Source of the DNA: Nitzschia sp. DOCU1
Lineage: Eukaryota; Bacillariophyta; Bacillariophyceae; Bacillariales; Bacillariaceae
Length of the DNA: 64,000 nucleotides
Direction: 5' to 3'
Assembly: GCA_951394045.1 (NCBI GenBank)
Contig: OX595995.1
Coordinates: 1,426,001 to 1,490,000 of the forward strand
Shown: piece after piece, positions 9,400 to 20,300 of the stretch
How positions within the stretch are numbered: the first letter of the stretch is position 1
How the letters are laid out: every line of letters begins with the position of its first letter
Notes under the pieces: generated by a model
Databases searched by the model: none
Told to the model about the DNA's origin: nothing
The model's input: only the letters and a program-made list of their open reading frames with translations
Made by a program: the position numbers and the translations under genes

Positions 9400-10977
9400 G
9401 AGGCTGTGGAGAGGACTGCCGCTGACGTAGCTGTCATGGATGATGGGACCAATGACCAAGTAGTAATACCGCCAAAAAGGCATAGCCACGACAAGAAGAC
9501 AAAACATCAAGGAGAACGGGAAGAACGGAAGAACAAAAACAAGCATTCGTCAAACGTTGATCCATCATCACAACGACGCCGCTTGATTAGAAGAACAAGT
9601 GACGGCGACAGTAGCAACGACGACAGCGAGGATAGCGCTACGCATCCCGGGGCGATACCAATAGCTGGCATTGGTCCCAACCACACCATCAGAAGAAGCT
9701 TGAGTCAAGAAGAAGAAGAACAGCCACGAGAACTGCCTCTTTCTTCCTCGACTGATACTACCAGCTACTATCCTACTAGTACTATGGTTGTGGAAGCCAA
9801 GCTCGTCGATGATGAAAGTCTACTGTCACCAGAAGAATTAGAGAAGATGGAACGCAGAATTCGAGATCGCATTCAGAAGGAAGAATTGGTAGGAAGACAG
9901 CAGGTCGTTGCGCAAGCCGAGGTTATATTGCAGGATCATGACAACGATGGGACCGGGCGGAGGACCGAAACGGGCTGTCGCGGCCTAGTAGCACGGCGAA
10001 AGTGTGCCATCATCAGCATCACACTAGCCCTTCTTGTAGGTATTCTCATTATTGTCAGACTGCTGCCGACGGGAAGTGGGGAAGTTCTTGATATAAGTTT
10101 ACTCGACGACATTCACGCAGGTGCGTATTACCCCGAATTACAGCGGTACGACCCCTCTTCGGGTCGATTCCCTGCTGAATTGGACAGATGGGAAAATGAC
10201 GGACGATCGGGGCTGGAACTGCAAATTGTAAACTCCCTCGAAGGCAATTGGCGATCATTTCTTGTCGATGCCGTGCAGAATTGGGATGAAGGAAAGCCCA
10301 TTGACTCTTTGACTCTATCCATCATTGACGCGGACTATGATCCAGATTGTATAGGCGTCTTTGGGAAAATTCAAGTGTGCAATGCCGACTATGGACCATC
10401 AGGTTGGAGAGCCGTTCCTGCATACATGGTAGATGTCGCTACAGGCCACGTTGTCGCAGCAACTATCAAAGTGAATGAATATTATCTACACACCAACGCC
10501 GGGCATGATGATCTGATACTGTATACATTTTGTCATACATTGGGGACTGCATTTGGATTACCAAATTGGTGGGATGAAGACTCACCCAACAGGAATTTAG
10601 GAAACTGCATGGTGGATGAGTTCGAGTAAGCACATGCTGTTCGTTTCTCTTGTTTGAGCTCGATGTGTACTCACAATCAGTTCACTGCCCAATCTCTCGA
10701 CGACAAAAGGCATAGTTTCTTCGAAGGCAACAAGTGGCCAGACAGCAGCAACTTTCTGTTTCTCGGTCAACTCTACGGTGGAATCAATATCTCCACCGGA
10801 GAACTTGTATCCGCCGAGCAACTCCGCCGTGATGCAGGATACGAAGCTACTACTTCAGCTAACACCAGCAGCACTCTTGCTCCAACGGCGAGCCGTCACC
10901 ACCACCTACGTCGCCGCCTCCAGCAGCAAGAACCGGAGACGGAACCGCGGCGACGAGGGTTGGCGCATTTGGCCTGA
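8416..10977 (+). CDS. C-terminal part of the CHAT/NTPase gene: duplicated domain, TM helix, zincin-like ectodomain
   Basis: Same frame as the preceding CHAT part; the first ATG after the TAA is 8590. In order: the rest of repeat copy 1 (to ~8772), repeat copy 2 (8892-9399), a charged and disordered Lys/Ser/Glu-rich region (~9420-9960), a transmembrane helix (IISITLALLVGILIIVRLL, ~10006-10063), and a C-terminal domain. That domain contains FCHTLGTAFGLP followed by LGNCM, which resembles HExxHxxGLPH...NCMDY zincins but has HTxxT in place of HExxH. An intron is likely: 10612-10680 (GTGGAT...CAATCAG, 69 nt) keeps the frame and joins NCM to FTAQSLDD, leading to PDSSNFLFLGQLYGG. A stronger-looking donor GTAAGC at 10626 gives a short or out-of-frame product. 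It ends with a basic tail at 10977. Each repeat ends in GDYLVMEC...IYRIE..FME.YE, a pattern I cannot firmly name. Confidence 0.65.
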
Positions 10978-11530
10978 CTGAAGCCCTCTCTACTAGTGCA
11001 GCAGTTGTCTCTCGAGTGCAGCACATAGATCTTGCGACTCTGTGCTGCGCCACTGGTGGAGTATAGACAAGTCGAGCATTGGTAAAGCTTGTCCAGTCTT
11101 CTTTATTCGCTTGTTCTTCCTTATTGAATCGTGAATCGTCGTGAGCGATAATCAATAGATAGCCCTTGTGATTTCCCTGTCCTTTATCTCTCCCAAGACA
11201 ATCGCGAACAATTGAATGAGTACGACATCCGCATCACCAACAGGGGGTCGAGAAAAGCCACAATCCGGGCCACAAGTTCCCTTGGTAGTAAGCGATTCGT
11301 CTTGAACACGATGGCGGTAAGTGGCGCGTCGTTGAGGAAACTCTCTAGCTCTAGAGAGGGGACTTTTGAAAGTGTAGCCTCACGTGCAAGGTAATTGACA
11401 ATGTGCGCAGGCACATAACGGTGAAATGAATATTTATTCTTTCAACAACTACTACGCTTATTGGTTTTGTCGTCCTTGTTCGAGAATGTAAAATGTATTT
11501 TCCACGCGAACATTATAGTTTCGATATCAT
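10978..11530. other. Convergent intergenic region
   Basis: Between the CHAT gene and the 3' end of glutathione reductase. I see nothing definite. A 76-residue minus frame at 11184-11414 begins with GTG and is not convincing. Confidence 0.4.
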
Positions 11531-13015
11531 TCAAAGTTCAGGTTCCGGTGGAGATGCTCCCATGAGTGGAGACACCTTGGCACCAGTACAGGCGGGGGAC
11601 GTTCCCCAGGTTCCCATGGTGACCAATTCTTCGGATGCGGTAGGATGAATGGCGACACTGGAATCAAAGTCGGCCTTGGTGGCACCCATTTTCATGGCGA
11701 CACCAAAACCTTGCAACATTTCATCGGCACCCATTCCAATAATATGTAAACCAACCACCAATTCATTCTTGCCGGCACATACCAATTTCATAAACGTCTT
11801 TGGTTTGGCATCGGGTTCCATCGAAAAGGGACCATAATACAAATTGGGAAACTTGGACTTGTAGACTTTGATATTGTCCTTGCCGTATTTGGCAATCGCC
11901 TTGGCTTCGGTCAATCCACATGTTCCAATGGTAGGATGCGAAAAGACGACCGTCGGTACGAGTTCATAGCTGGTCTTACTTTCGGCAACACCACCAAACA
12001 AACGATCTGCCAATCGACGTCCAGCCGCAATGGCCATGGGAGTCAGTTCTACCTTGCCACACACATCTCCCAAGGCAAAAATGTTTTCTGCCGAGGTAGT
12101 TTGAAAGGCATCCACCTTGACAAAGGTTTTTCCGGGCACCAATTCGACGCCGGCCTTGGGCAAGTTCAAGGTTTCCGTATTGGGAACTCGACCGGCGGCC
12201 ATGAGAACGACGTCGGCACCTGGAATGGGTGCCAGGCCCTCCGTCACGAGATGCACCGTCTTTTTGCCATTGCTGTCCAATTCAATTTTGGAGACGCCGT
12301 TGGTATTGCGATGAATCACAATGCCTTGACGTTGCATTTCAAAATCAAGGTGGTCGGAAATATCTTCATCAAAGTTGCGCAAGGCCTTGCCCTTGCGGAC
12401 CACTAAATGAGTTTCGACACCCAAACCATTCAAGACACCTGCCAATTCGACGGCAATATATCCGGCTCCCACTACGACAGCCTTTTGGGGCAATTCTGCC
12501 AAATCAAAAAAGCCATCCGAACTAATCGCCAAATCCATACCGGGCGTACTCGGAGGCATGTCCGGACGACCACCCGTGGCAATCAAAATCTTGTCTGCCG
12601 TGACTTGGGACGTAGTACCATCTTCCGCGGTAATTTCCAGCGTATGAGCATCGACAAAGGTGGCGTCACCAATCAATTTGGTGACGCCGGACCCATCCAA
12701 ACCACTGGCATAAATGCCATTGAGCCTCACAATATACGCATCTCGTTTTTGCTTAAAGGCTGCCATGTCAAATTTGACGACAGGCTTTTCAAAACAATAT
12801 TCGGCCACATCATGTTTCATTTGTTCCGCCATGGTGGCAGCGACCCACATTAACTTTTTGGGGACACAGCCGACATTGACACACGTACCGCCCCATCGAG
12901 CACGTTCCACTAGCGCGACCTTGGCTTTGTGCAACGTGGCAGCTCGTTTCGCGGTAGCAATACCACCGGAACCACCACCAATCACCAATAAATCATAGTC
13001 ATAAGCAGAAGACAT
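11531..13015 (-). CDS. GSR: Glutathione reductase (494 aa)
   Basis: Reduces oxidised glutathione with NADPH; FAD-dependent homodimer. N-terminal FAD-binding [14 protein letters not shown] (residues ~13-26), redox-active disulfide in [13 protein letters not shown] (~43-55), NADPH-binding [20 protein letters not shown] (~180-199) followed by VVRKGK, second FAD motif IFALGDV (~320), and the catalytic HPTASEE near the C terminus (~465). Length and motif spacing are normal. No clear targeting peptide precedes the FAD motif, so a cytosolic form is most likely. Single exon. It is transcribed divergently from the DTW-domain gene across about 420 nt. Confidence 0.95.
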   Translation of the reverse strand: MSSAYDYDLLVIGGGSGGIATAKRAATLHKAKVALVERARWGGTCVNVGCVPKKLMWVAATMAEQMKHDVAEYCFEKPVVKFDMAAFKQKRDAYIVRLNGIYASGLDGSGVTKLIGDATFVDAHTLEITAEDGTTSQVTADKILIATGGRPDMPPSTPGMDLAISSDGFFDLAELPQKAVVVGAGYIAVELAGVLNGLGVETHLVVRKGKALRNFDEDISDHLDFEMQRQGIVIHRNTNGVSKIELDSNGKKTVHLVTEGLAPIPGADVVLMAAGRVPNTETLNLPKAGVELVPGKTFVKVDAFQTTSAENIFALGDVCGKVELTPMAIAAGRRLADRLFGGVAESKTSYELVPTVVFSHPTIGTCGLTEAKAIAKYGKDNIKVYKSKFPNLYYGPFSMEPDAKPKTFMKLVCAGKNELVVGLHIIGMGADEMLQGFGVAMKMGATKADFDSSVAIHPTASEELVTMGTWGTSPACTGAKVSPLMGASPPEPEL

Positions 13016-13438
13016 GATGAATGAATGATAAAAAGGAGATCAAGTAAAAGAGAAGAGCTGTTGTTGCCGATGGATTTCGGTATTTTTATGAGAATGCCAG
13101 AGGATGATGGTAAAGATGTTGTTGCGAACCCTTTCGAAGATATCTTTTCTTGGGCTTGGGCATTATCCAATGTCCGGTACTTATTGTACGTGAAAATCTA
13201 CGTGAGACGGCTTGGGCAAAAGGGATATTTCCCTTGCAAGAAAGGGCCTCGTTCGCCCCCGCGTCATGATAGGCCATTCGGGTGGTTGACAGGCAGACGA
13301 CAAAGATCTTCCCGCCATCTCATCGCCATCCAAAATCTTGGCGGGTCGACCATGACATGTAAAAATGTTCCGATAGATATAAACTCATCGCAAAATCACA
13401 ACTTACACCCAGCAGTTGCAAAGACTTGTGTGCATAAA
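13016..13438. promoter_or_regulatory. Divergent promoter region of GSR and the DTW gene
   Basis: Head-to-head spacing of about 420 nt between the GSR start codon and the preferred DTW ATG. The DTW frame is open through most of it. In-frame ATGs lie at 13352 and further upstream, so the DTW 5' end is uncertain. No TATA-like element could be defended. Confidence 0.45.
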
Positions 13439-14602
13439 ATGAATGAGAACTCCCACAAGCGCCAAAGAACAGAACCACAAAGTGACTTGTCGGCATCACG
13501 ACCTCTCTCCAGTGCGGACGAAGATTCTCATACCATCATGACGACGTCCGCCATTCCCACCGAGACCACAGCAACGACCTATCCGTTTATGAAACAAGTC
13601 GAGGAAACGATATCCAAGGTACTACAAGTCTATGGACTTGATGACGATGACGACAGCAAAGTGGGGTCGAGAAGAACTAGCCAACAAGAACCAACGAAGA
13701 AAGATTCGTCGTCCATTGCTCAAATTCCCATTCAGGATCGACAAGCCGTAGTGATTGCTCGTTCCTTACATGTTCGCCTTGCAAAGACTCGACAACAATC
13801 TATATGTGAACGATGTTGGTTTCGTTCCGAGTATTGTTTTTGCCACCAGTGTCCCACCATGGAGGCCTCCCTGTTGCCTTGCAGTGTGCGTCGCATCTTT
13901 GTATTGCTGCATTATCGAGAAGTGCTCATGGGGGTCGATACGGCCAAGTTGATTTTAATGGCATTGCCCAATGTGCGATTAATAATTGCGGGAATTCCAT
14001 CCAACTATCAAGCTTCGTTGAAAGAACTAGAAGAGGCCATGAACGAAAAACGAGTCTGTGTATTATTTCCCGATGACCATGCCAAGACGATACAAGAATT
14101 ATCATGTCCAGCAGGAAAGCATCCTACTACTACTGATACTAACGGCAGTGACGATTCAAAAGAACAAGCGACAACGGATTCTTCTTCTACCGCCTGGGAT
14201 GTTGTCGTCATTGATGGAACATGGCAACAAGCTCGGCGCATGAAAGGGAGCTATTTTCCCACCACTACTACTCCATCTGTCAAATTGAGCGACGCCGCAT
14301 TGCAACTCTTGCAAGAGGTACTACCTACTTCTGCCACGACATTAGACAACAATGAAACTCCTCATTTGCCTCTTCCGGGACATCAGTTGCGCAAACATTG
14401 CATTCCTTGGAAACGTATTGCTACTTTTGAAGCGGTTCGATTGTTTCTCATGGACTGTTTGGCCTGTGAACAAGACCAAGCCCAGCCGCCGGAATGGATT
14501 GTAAAATTGCAAGATTATCTGAGAATTGCCAATGAGGCTGCCCTGCAACAAAAGAAATTTCCGAGTGGCAAAGGGAAACAACAACAACAGTCAACAAAGT
14601 AG
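13439..14602 (+). CDS. DTW-domain protein, probable tRNA-uridine aminocarboxypropyltransferase (387 aa)
   Basis: The DTW family installs acp3U on tRNA using S-adenosylmethionine. Visible here are the zinc-binding ICERCWFRSEYCFCHQC cluster (13800-13850), LLHYREVLMGVDTAKL (substrate and SAM region), LFPDD, the signature DGTWQQARRMKG (14213-14248) and a C-terminal LPGHQLRKHCIPWKRIATFEA. The N-terminal ~100 residues are disordered and Ser/Thr-rich with a run of Asp. I chose ATG 13439 (A at -3); ATG 13352 is possible. Low-complexity inserts make the protein longer than bacterial homologues. Single exon. Confidence 0.85.
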   Translation: MNENSHKRQRTEPQSDLSASRPLSSADEDSHTIMTTSAIPTETTATTYPFMKQVEETISKVLQVYGLDDDDDSKVGSRRTSQQEPTKKDSSSIAQIPIQDRQAVVIARSLHVRLAKTRQQSICERCWFRSEYCFCHQCPTMEASLLPCSVRRIFVLLHYREVLMGVDTAKLILMALPNVRLIIAGIPSNYQASLKELEEAMNEKRVCVLFPDDHAKTIQELSCPAGKHPTTTDTNGSDDSKEQATTDSSSTAWDVVVIDGTWQQARRMKGSYFPTTTTPSVKLSDAALQLLQEVLPTSATTLDNNETPHLPLPGHQLRKHCIPWKRIATFEAVRLFLMDCLACEQDQAQPPEWIVKLQDYLRIANEAALQQKKFPSGKGKQQQQSTK

Positions 14603-14910
14603 TCACCGCGTCGGGCAAGCAGGGTCATTTTGCCGCACGCCATTGTATGCGGATGCTGCATTCACCAGTGGCAAGAACCTAGACTCCAGGGATACATAGT
14701 TCGATGCCGTACTTCTTTCAAATATGGAGACCTAGCTTGTAGCATCCATATAGTTTCCCTCGTCATGGTGGTAGTAGACAAAACAAACAAATATAATTCC
14801 TACGTTGTGAAATGAGTTGCGCTGTTCTAAGATTTTGGCAACCGCAAAACTTTTTGTGTGTCCATTTTTCACCATGGGGCCGTTCCTTCTCGATGCCACT
14901 TCATCATCAT
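14603..14910. other. Convergent intergenic region
   Basis: About 300 nt between the DTW and citrate synthase 3' ends. I see nothing beyond presumed 3' UTRs. Confidence 0.4.
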
Positions 14911-16506
14911 TTATTCCTTCTTAACTTGGGCCCACAACCATTCGGGAGTGACCGACTTGGGGCGCTCCAATGGCAGACCCAAGGCACGATCCCAATACAA
15001 TTGACAGAGTCCACCCACGGCACGGCTTACTCCAAACAAGACCGTGTAGTACTGAAATTGTGTAAAACCATAATGCCACAACAAGACACCCGAGTGACTA
15101 TCGACGTTGGGATAAGGATTGGCGACCTTGCCGTGTTCCTTCAAAATACCCGGCATGACTTGATAGATGGTATCGACAACCTTGAAGAGTTCGTCGTTAG
15201 GCATGTGCTTCAAACCGAATTCTCGTTGGCACGTATAACGAGGATCCGTCTTGCGCAACACAGCGTGTCCATACCCAGGAATGACCTTTTTGGCATTCAA
15301 GGTTTCCCAGGCAAATTCTGTAATGGTTTCGGCGTTGACGGGCTTGCCTTCGGCATCAAATTTCGCCTTGAGGTCTTGAATCCACTTGAGAACTTCTTGA
15401 TTGGCAAGTCCATGAAGAGGACCCGCCAATGCATTGAGACCAGCCGCATAACTCAAATAAGGATCACTGAGGGTACTTCCGACCAAGTGAGTTGTGTGGG
15501 CCGAAGCGTTTCCTCCTTCGTGGTCCGTGTGGATGCACAAATACAATCGCATCAATTCATCAAATCCAGGATCGTTATAGCCCAACATGCGACAAAAGTT
15601 TCCGGAATAATCCAAGGAAGTATCCTTTTTCACGACACCATCAAAGTAAATGTTACGATAGATAGTGGCAGCGATTTCAGGGCATTTGGCAATGACTCCC
15701 AGAATATCTTCCAAGGCATATTCGTGGTATTTGTTCTTGGGAACGCCTTCTGCGTAGGCCTTGGCAAATTTGGATTCTGTTTGGCAGGCATTCAAGCCGA
15801 TAGAGAATTGCGTCATAGGGTGCATGGTTTTGGGCAATGAATTCAGGAGAGGAACGACATGGGGAGGAAGTTCAGAGCGCTTAAACAATTCTGCCGTCAA
15901 ACTGTCCGCTTGCTCCTTGGTGGGCACCTCAGAAGTCAATAGCAACCACAAGATGGACTCCAAAAGTGGTTCTCCATCCCCCTGAACGCCAGAATAAGTG
16001 GGAAGAACTGCTTGGCATTCCGGAATGGTAAGGCCTCGGAATCGGATACCCTCGTTGGGGTCCAAGTTGGAAGTCTCCCACAACATGCATTTGACACTAC
16101 GAGCACCACCGATGCACTGATCAATAGTGACATTGCCGATCACATGATCACCGTGTTCCTTCTTGAGAAGTGCAAGTTGCTTTTGTTTTTCAGGCACTTG
16201 AGCCATCAAAGTCTCGTGAAGAGTCGTGACGCTACGAGCATGTTGTCCCAGGGGAATCTACAGATTAATAGCAGAGACAAAATACAAAACAGGTCAGTAG
16301 TTGCGAAGAGAAAGACAAAGACGATGCATATATCTTATTTCAGGGTCGTCCGATCATGGCGACGGTCGGTCGGTTGCGTCGAAAGGGAGAAGGGCCGTCG
16401 ATCCCCTGATTTCTTAACGAAATTGCCGTCTTCAAACTAACGAAAAGCGACGATCACATACCTTGCGGACAAGGTTCTTGACAGACTTGGATAGAAGATG
16501 AGCCAT
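14911..16506 (-). CDS. CS: Citrate synthase, mitochondrial (463 aa, 2 exons)
   Basis: Condenses acetyl-CoA and oxaloacetate in the TCA cycle. Exon 1 (16462-16506) encodes [15 protein letters not shown]. An intron at 16258-16461 (GTATGT...CTGTAG, 204 nt) joins in frame to [16 protein letters not shown] and the main exon (14911-16257). The N-terminal ~30 residues form a basic, Ser-rich, acid-free presequence suited to mitochondrial import. Catalytic motifs are all present: [11 protein letters not shown] (first His), [17 protein letters not shown] (second His and oxaloacetate-binding Arg) and PNVDSHSG (Asp). [10 protein letters not shown] and [10 protein letters not shown] also match eukaryotic type I enzymes. 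Confidence 0.95.
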
Positions 16507-17375
16507 GGTTGGTTTTCTTTTGAATAGAGAGCGAGCAGCAGCAGACTTTAGCTAACTACGAGCACAATGCAATGGGCGGCGGCAATTCCTCGCGAAGTGG
16601 GGTTCGTTGGCGATGGGACGGCGGATGGATGGGAAGATCTCGTGTTCCGTGCCTTCGCCTGCTCGAAATCTTCTCCTTGTTGCCGCCAATCAACGTGTGG
16701 GTCATTAAAGATTTTCCCGCCGAAAAAGGGTTCCATTCGATTTGATTGGTCAACGACAAATATCTTGTTTATTTAGCTATCAAAATCTTTAAGTAAAAGT
16801 ACCTGCTTAGTTTTTATTTCGACGGCGAAGGTGGATCTTGTGGCATCTCCTCGCCACATCCGACGACGCATCCTCATTCATGTGCCGGCACCACAACTTC
16901 CCGTCGTGTCGTCGGCGACTCAACAAAAGTTGCTCGACCATGGCCGAACAACGCCCTTGAAATAATTGCAGGAACACACTCATTTCAAGAAACTTAGGTG
17001 ACAGTCCCCACAAGAAACCTAATGATAGTCCATGTGTGGACCCTGATTGAAGATTCCGTGGCTTTAGATGATTCTGTTGCCTCGGCTGTTGTTGCCCTAC
17101 TAGTAGCGGCTGCTGCTGCTTGCGGAAAGGATTCATTCGTCAATCAGCCCTCATCATGCTTGGCGTATATCGTTTGAGGTTCTTTTTTGTTCTGGAACCC
17201 CTGTACAAGGCGTGTTGGTTTCCGGAGTGCTATTGTTACTATCTGGTGTATCACTTGAGCGTGAAACAGTGACAAATAAGATTTCTATCCTTCAGGCAAG
17301 ACGATGATTCCGCAGTGACCAACTGACTCATTCACAGCGATAGGGGGGAGCATGAGAATCTGGTGGTGTTCTTTA
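16507..17375. other. Intergenic region, citrate synthase promoter side
   Basis: About 870 nt. It contains the citrate synthase upstream region and, further right, the 3' flank of the LRR gene. Short frames have no support. A short GCTGCTGCTGCT triplet run lies near 17110. Confidence 0.35.
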
Positions 17376-20300
17376 TTAGTTAAAGCATTGGGTACGGCAA
17401 TCGCATGGAAGCAACCTGCAATCGATCTCAAAGGTTTGACGCGTTGGAAGAGTTGGATCAACTGGATCACACATAATGGTACCCAGTCCACCGGTTGGGG
17501 CTTTCACGCCTGTCAAACCATACATTTGAATTCGGTTGGCCTTGATGTTGCCCAGCTCTGTTGGAATGTCTCCTATGAGACCTGCGTTCATGTGAATTCG
17601 AAAGCTTTCAGTGCCAGTTTCTATATAGACAAGCAGCGACAAGTAGGGCAGGTGAGGTGGGTGCCGATGCAACGGCCAGAAAAAGGGATTGCACCAACAA
17701 CTTACGTTTATGTGTGATGCTTCCGAGTTCAGTAGGAATTGTCCCCGTTAATAGGTTGTTTCCAATGTTGAAAACCTACTCGTCACAAGCAGAGATCGGG
17801 GCAGCAGTGAGTGGGAGAGGCATACGGCAGTGTTAGAGAAACAACACAGGCAGTGGGAACACGTACCACAAGGTTACTTAGCAATCCCAACTCCGTTGGA
17901 ATTGTACCAGTGACGTATTGACTCGCTGACATCGTGAAAAGATTGCAAGATATTGGGTGAGTCTTGTATCACGACAACAAGCAACTCTTTGTCGGATGAG
18001 ATGCAAAGATAACTTACCCATGCACCATGTATTGAACTGTGTGAGATCCAGGGCGGCATTGATATGGCAAGAGGTTGGCATTCTGTCGAACAAATCACCC
18101 TTTAAATCGCATTCAGCCGCCCCAACGGAAAATCCATTCAAGTCTTGCTTGGTGCCGCATCGAAACCCGCCCAGGGTGCACAAACCACCAGGTCCTGTGG
18201 CGCCAGTGTTCTTCTTAATCCATGTCGGGGCCACGTACGTTGCAACGTAGAGTTCAGCGAGTCGTTTCAAATCATTTGAATCTGTTGTTTCGAGAAAGGC
18301 TCTTGACTCTCGATCGGCAATAATCTGAATCGTGTCCTTCTGGGCTGAACCATTGAAGTCCTCGCAGTCTTTCAAGGGAGTCCTAGTGGAGAGTGTCTTC
18401 AACAAAATGGAGGCATTGGGGGGTATGGAAGGCTGTGCGGAAGGGAATACCGTTGGAACATGGCTTGGTTGGCTTGTTGTCGGAGACAAACTAGGTCTTA
18501 GAGATGGGGAGGCGGTCGGTTGCCCTGTGGGATCTTTGCTCGGAACACTGGAAGGCTGGGATGTCGACGGCGCATCACTGGGTTGCAACGACGGTTTGGA
18601 GCTTGGTTGACCCGTGGGTTCCTTGCTTGGAAAAGAACTCGGCTTCGTGCTTGGCGACAACGACGGCTCCAAGCTCGGAACCAAACTTGGTACGGACGAT
18701 GGACCTCTAGAAGGAACCAAACTGGGCTTACTTGTTGGCAGAATTGATGGTTCCTTGCTTGGTTCCTTGCTTGGCTCCTTGCTGCATTTGGGTACATTGC
18801 GTTAGATAAACAAAATGATGTCGGCTACCACAAAAGGAGTACTAGTATAAGAAAAGGACCCACCTTGGTTCCCGAGAGGGTGCGTCAGACGGAAAAGAAC
18901 TTGGGAAGGCGCTGGGAAACTGGCTGGGGAATATTGAAGGGAAATTGCTCGGCCAGCTACTTGGATGAGCTGAAGGACTTGGCGACGGCTTGGAACTTGG
19001 GGCGGGCGTTGGCGGGATTGTTGGCGCCGGTGATTCCCAACTTCCACCCATGCCTCTATATTCCAAAATGTTGGAGGTGGTAAGGCTTCGCCTCATACGC
19101 CTCCTAGCCTGCTCCCAAACAACGCCAAAGTCAGCGTCGAATTCGGGTACATTGGGAGGACGAACTCCACGTGTCCCGGCATCACAAAAGCACAATGCTT
19201 CTTCAGCCAACTGTCGACGACTCATGGAACTTTCTCCTGGTGCTACCACGAGCGGATCGTTGTTTTGACAGTTGCGGCACTGGCCATTGATCGTCAGCGT
19301 GAAGCGAACTCTGGAAATGCCAAATGCATTTGGTCTAGAAACCTGTTCATACTGGATTGCACCGATACCAAGAGATCGGCGGAACAAAGCATCGCAAAAG
19401 TCCTGTGCCAAAGCATTGTACGTCCTGTTGAAGATAGTAGAAACGTCTTGCAGATCATTTGCGTTGATCTGATTGAAGTACGCCATAAAGTCGAGTTGGA
19501 CAGTCGTCTCAAAGCCATTTGTATCCACGGCACACTGAACGACCGCCACTTCCTGAATTGCTTCAACTTCTTCAACAAAGGTGACTATGCCTTCTGCTAT
19601 CAGTTCGTCCACAGTTTCCGCAAAGGCTTCAACGATAGCTTCTTCGGACGGATTTGCATGGATGGAGTCAAATGGACAGAAGCAACTACCAGTTGAAGCT
19701 ACAAAATCCATTGCAGTTTGTCCCTCGGCCAAGCCATCGCTGGTTTGGAGACGACGTCCGCTAGTCTGGTCAAACAAGCCAAAGTTGCTTTCACAACCTC
19801 GACAGGTCCCAGTCACGTACACGAGAATGTTCACGCTTGAATCCTCGAATGTAGGAGCCGCGGTGGCGAAAGAAGAATCTTGACCGACCGCAAATGTCGG
19901 CATGAACGTGGGTGCGCGCGTCGGAAAACCGATGGTAGTGTTGTCGAATTCAGTCGTGTTGGTAGCGTTGTCGAATTGATCCAGAGCGGCTTCAAATCCT
20001 ACTTGTCCATCCTGGAGCATACGAAACTCGAATATGGTCTTTGTCAACTGAAGTTTTCTACCGCTGCCCGCTGCCGCCTCGCTTGCGTTCTGACCGCCGC
20101 CAAGACCGCCGGCATCGAGGAACTCTTCGTTCAAGGTAATATTGGCTTCGACCCGAAATTCGGACAAGCGACGGAATTTCCGGTCGCAGACTTGGTCTCC
20201 GCTGGTAACTCGATTGTATGATTCGATGAACCCATGGCCCAACGCCAGCAGCTGATCATTAGTGGCCAAGGACATGTTGCCCTTGAAGCTCAGGATGACT

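Noticed and set aside
10626..10680. GTAAGC donor at 10626 as the intron start in the CHAT gene
   Set aside because: Using it with the CAATCAG acceptor shifts the frame; the 10612 donor keeps it.
11184..11414. 76-residue minus frame with an F-box-like LPRELVARIVAFLDPL
   Set aside because: It starts at GTG, is short, lies in a 3' flank and has no splice partner.
14812..15840. 342-residue plus frame
   Set aside because: Antisense shadow of citrate synthase.
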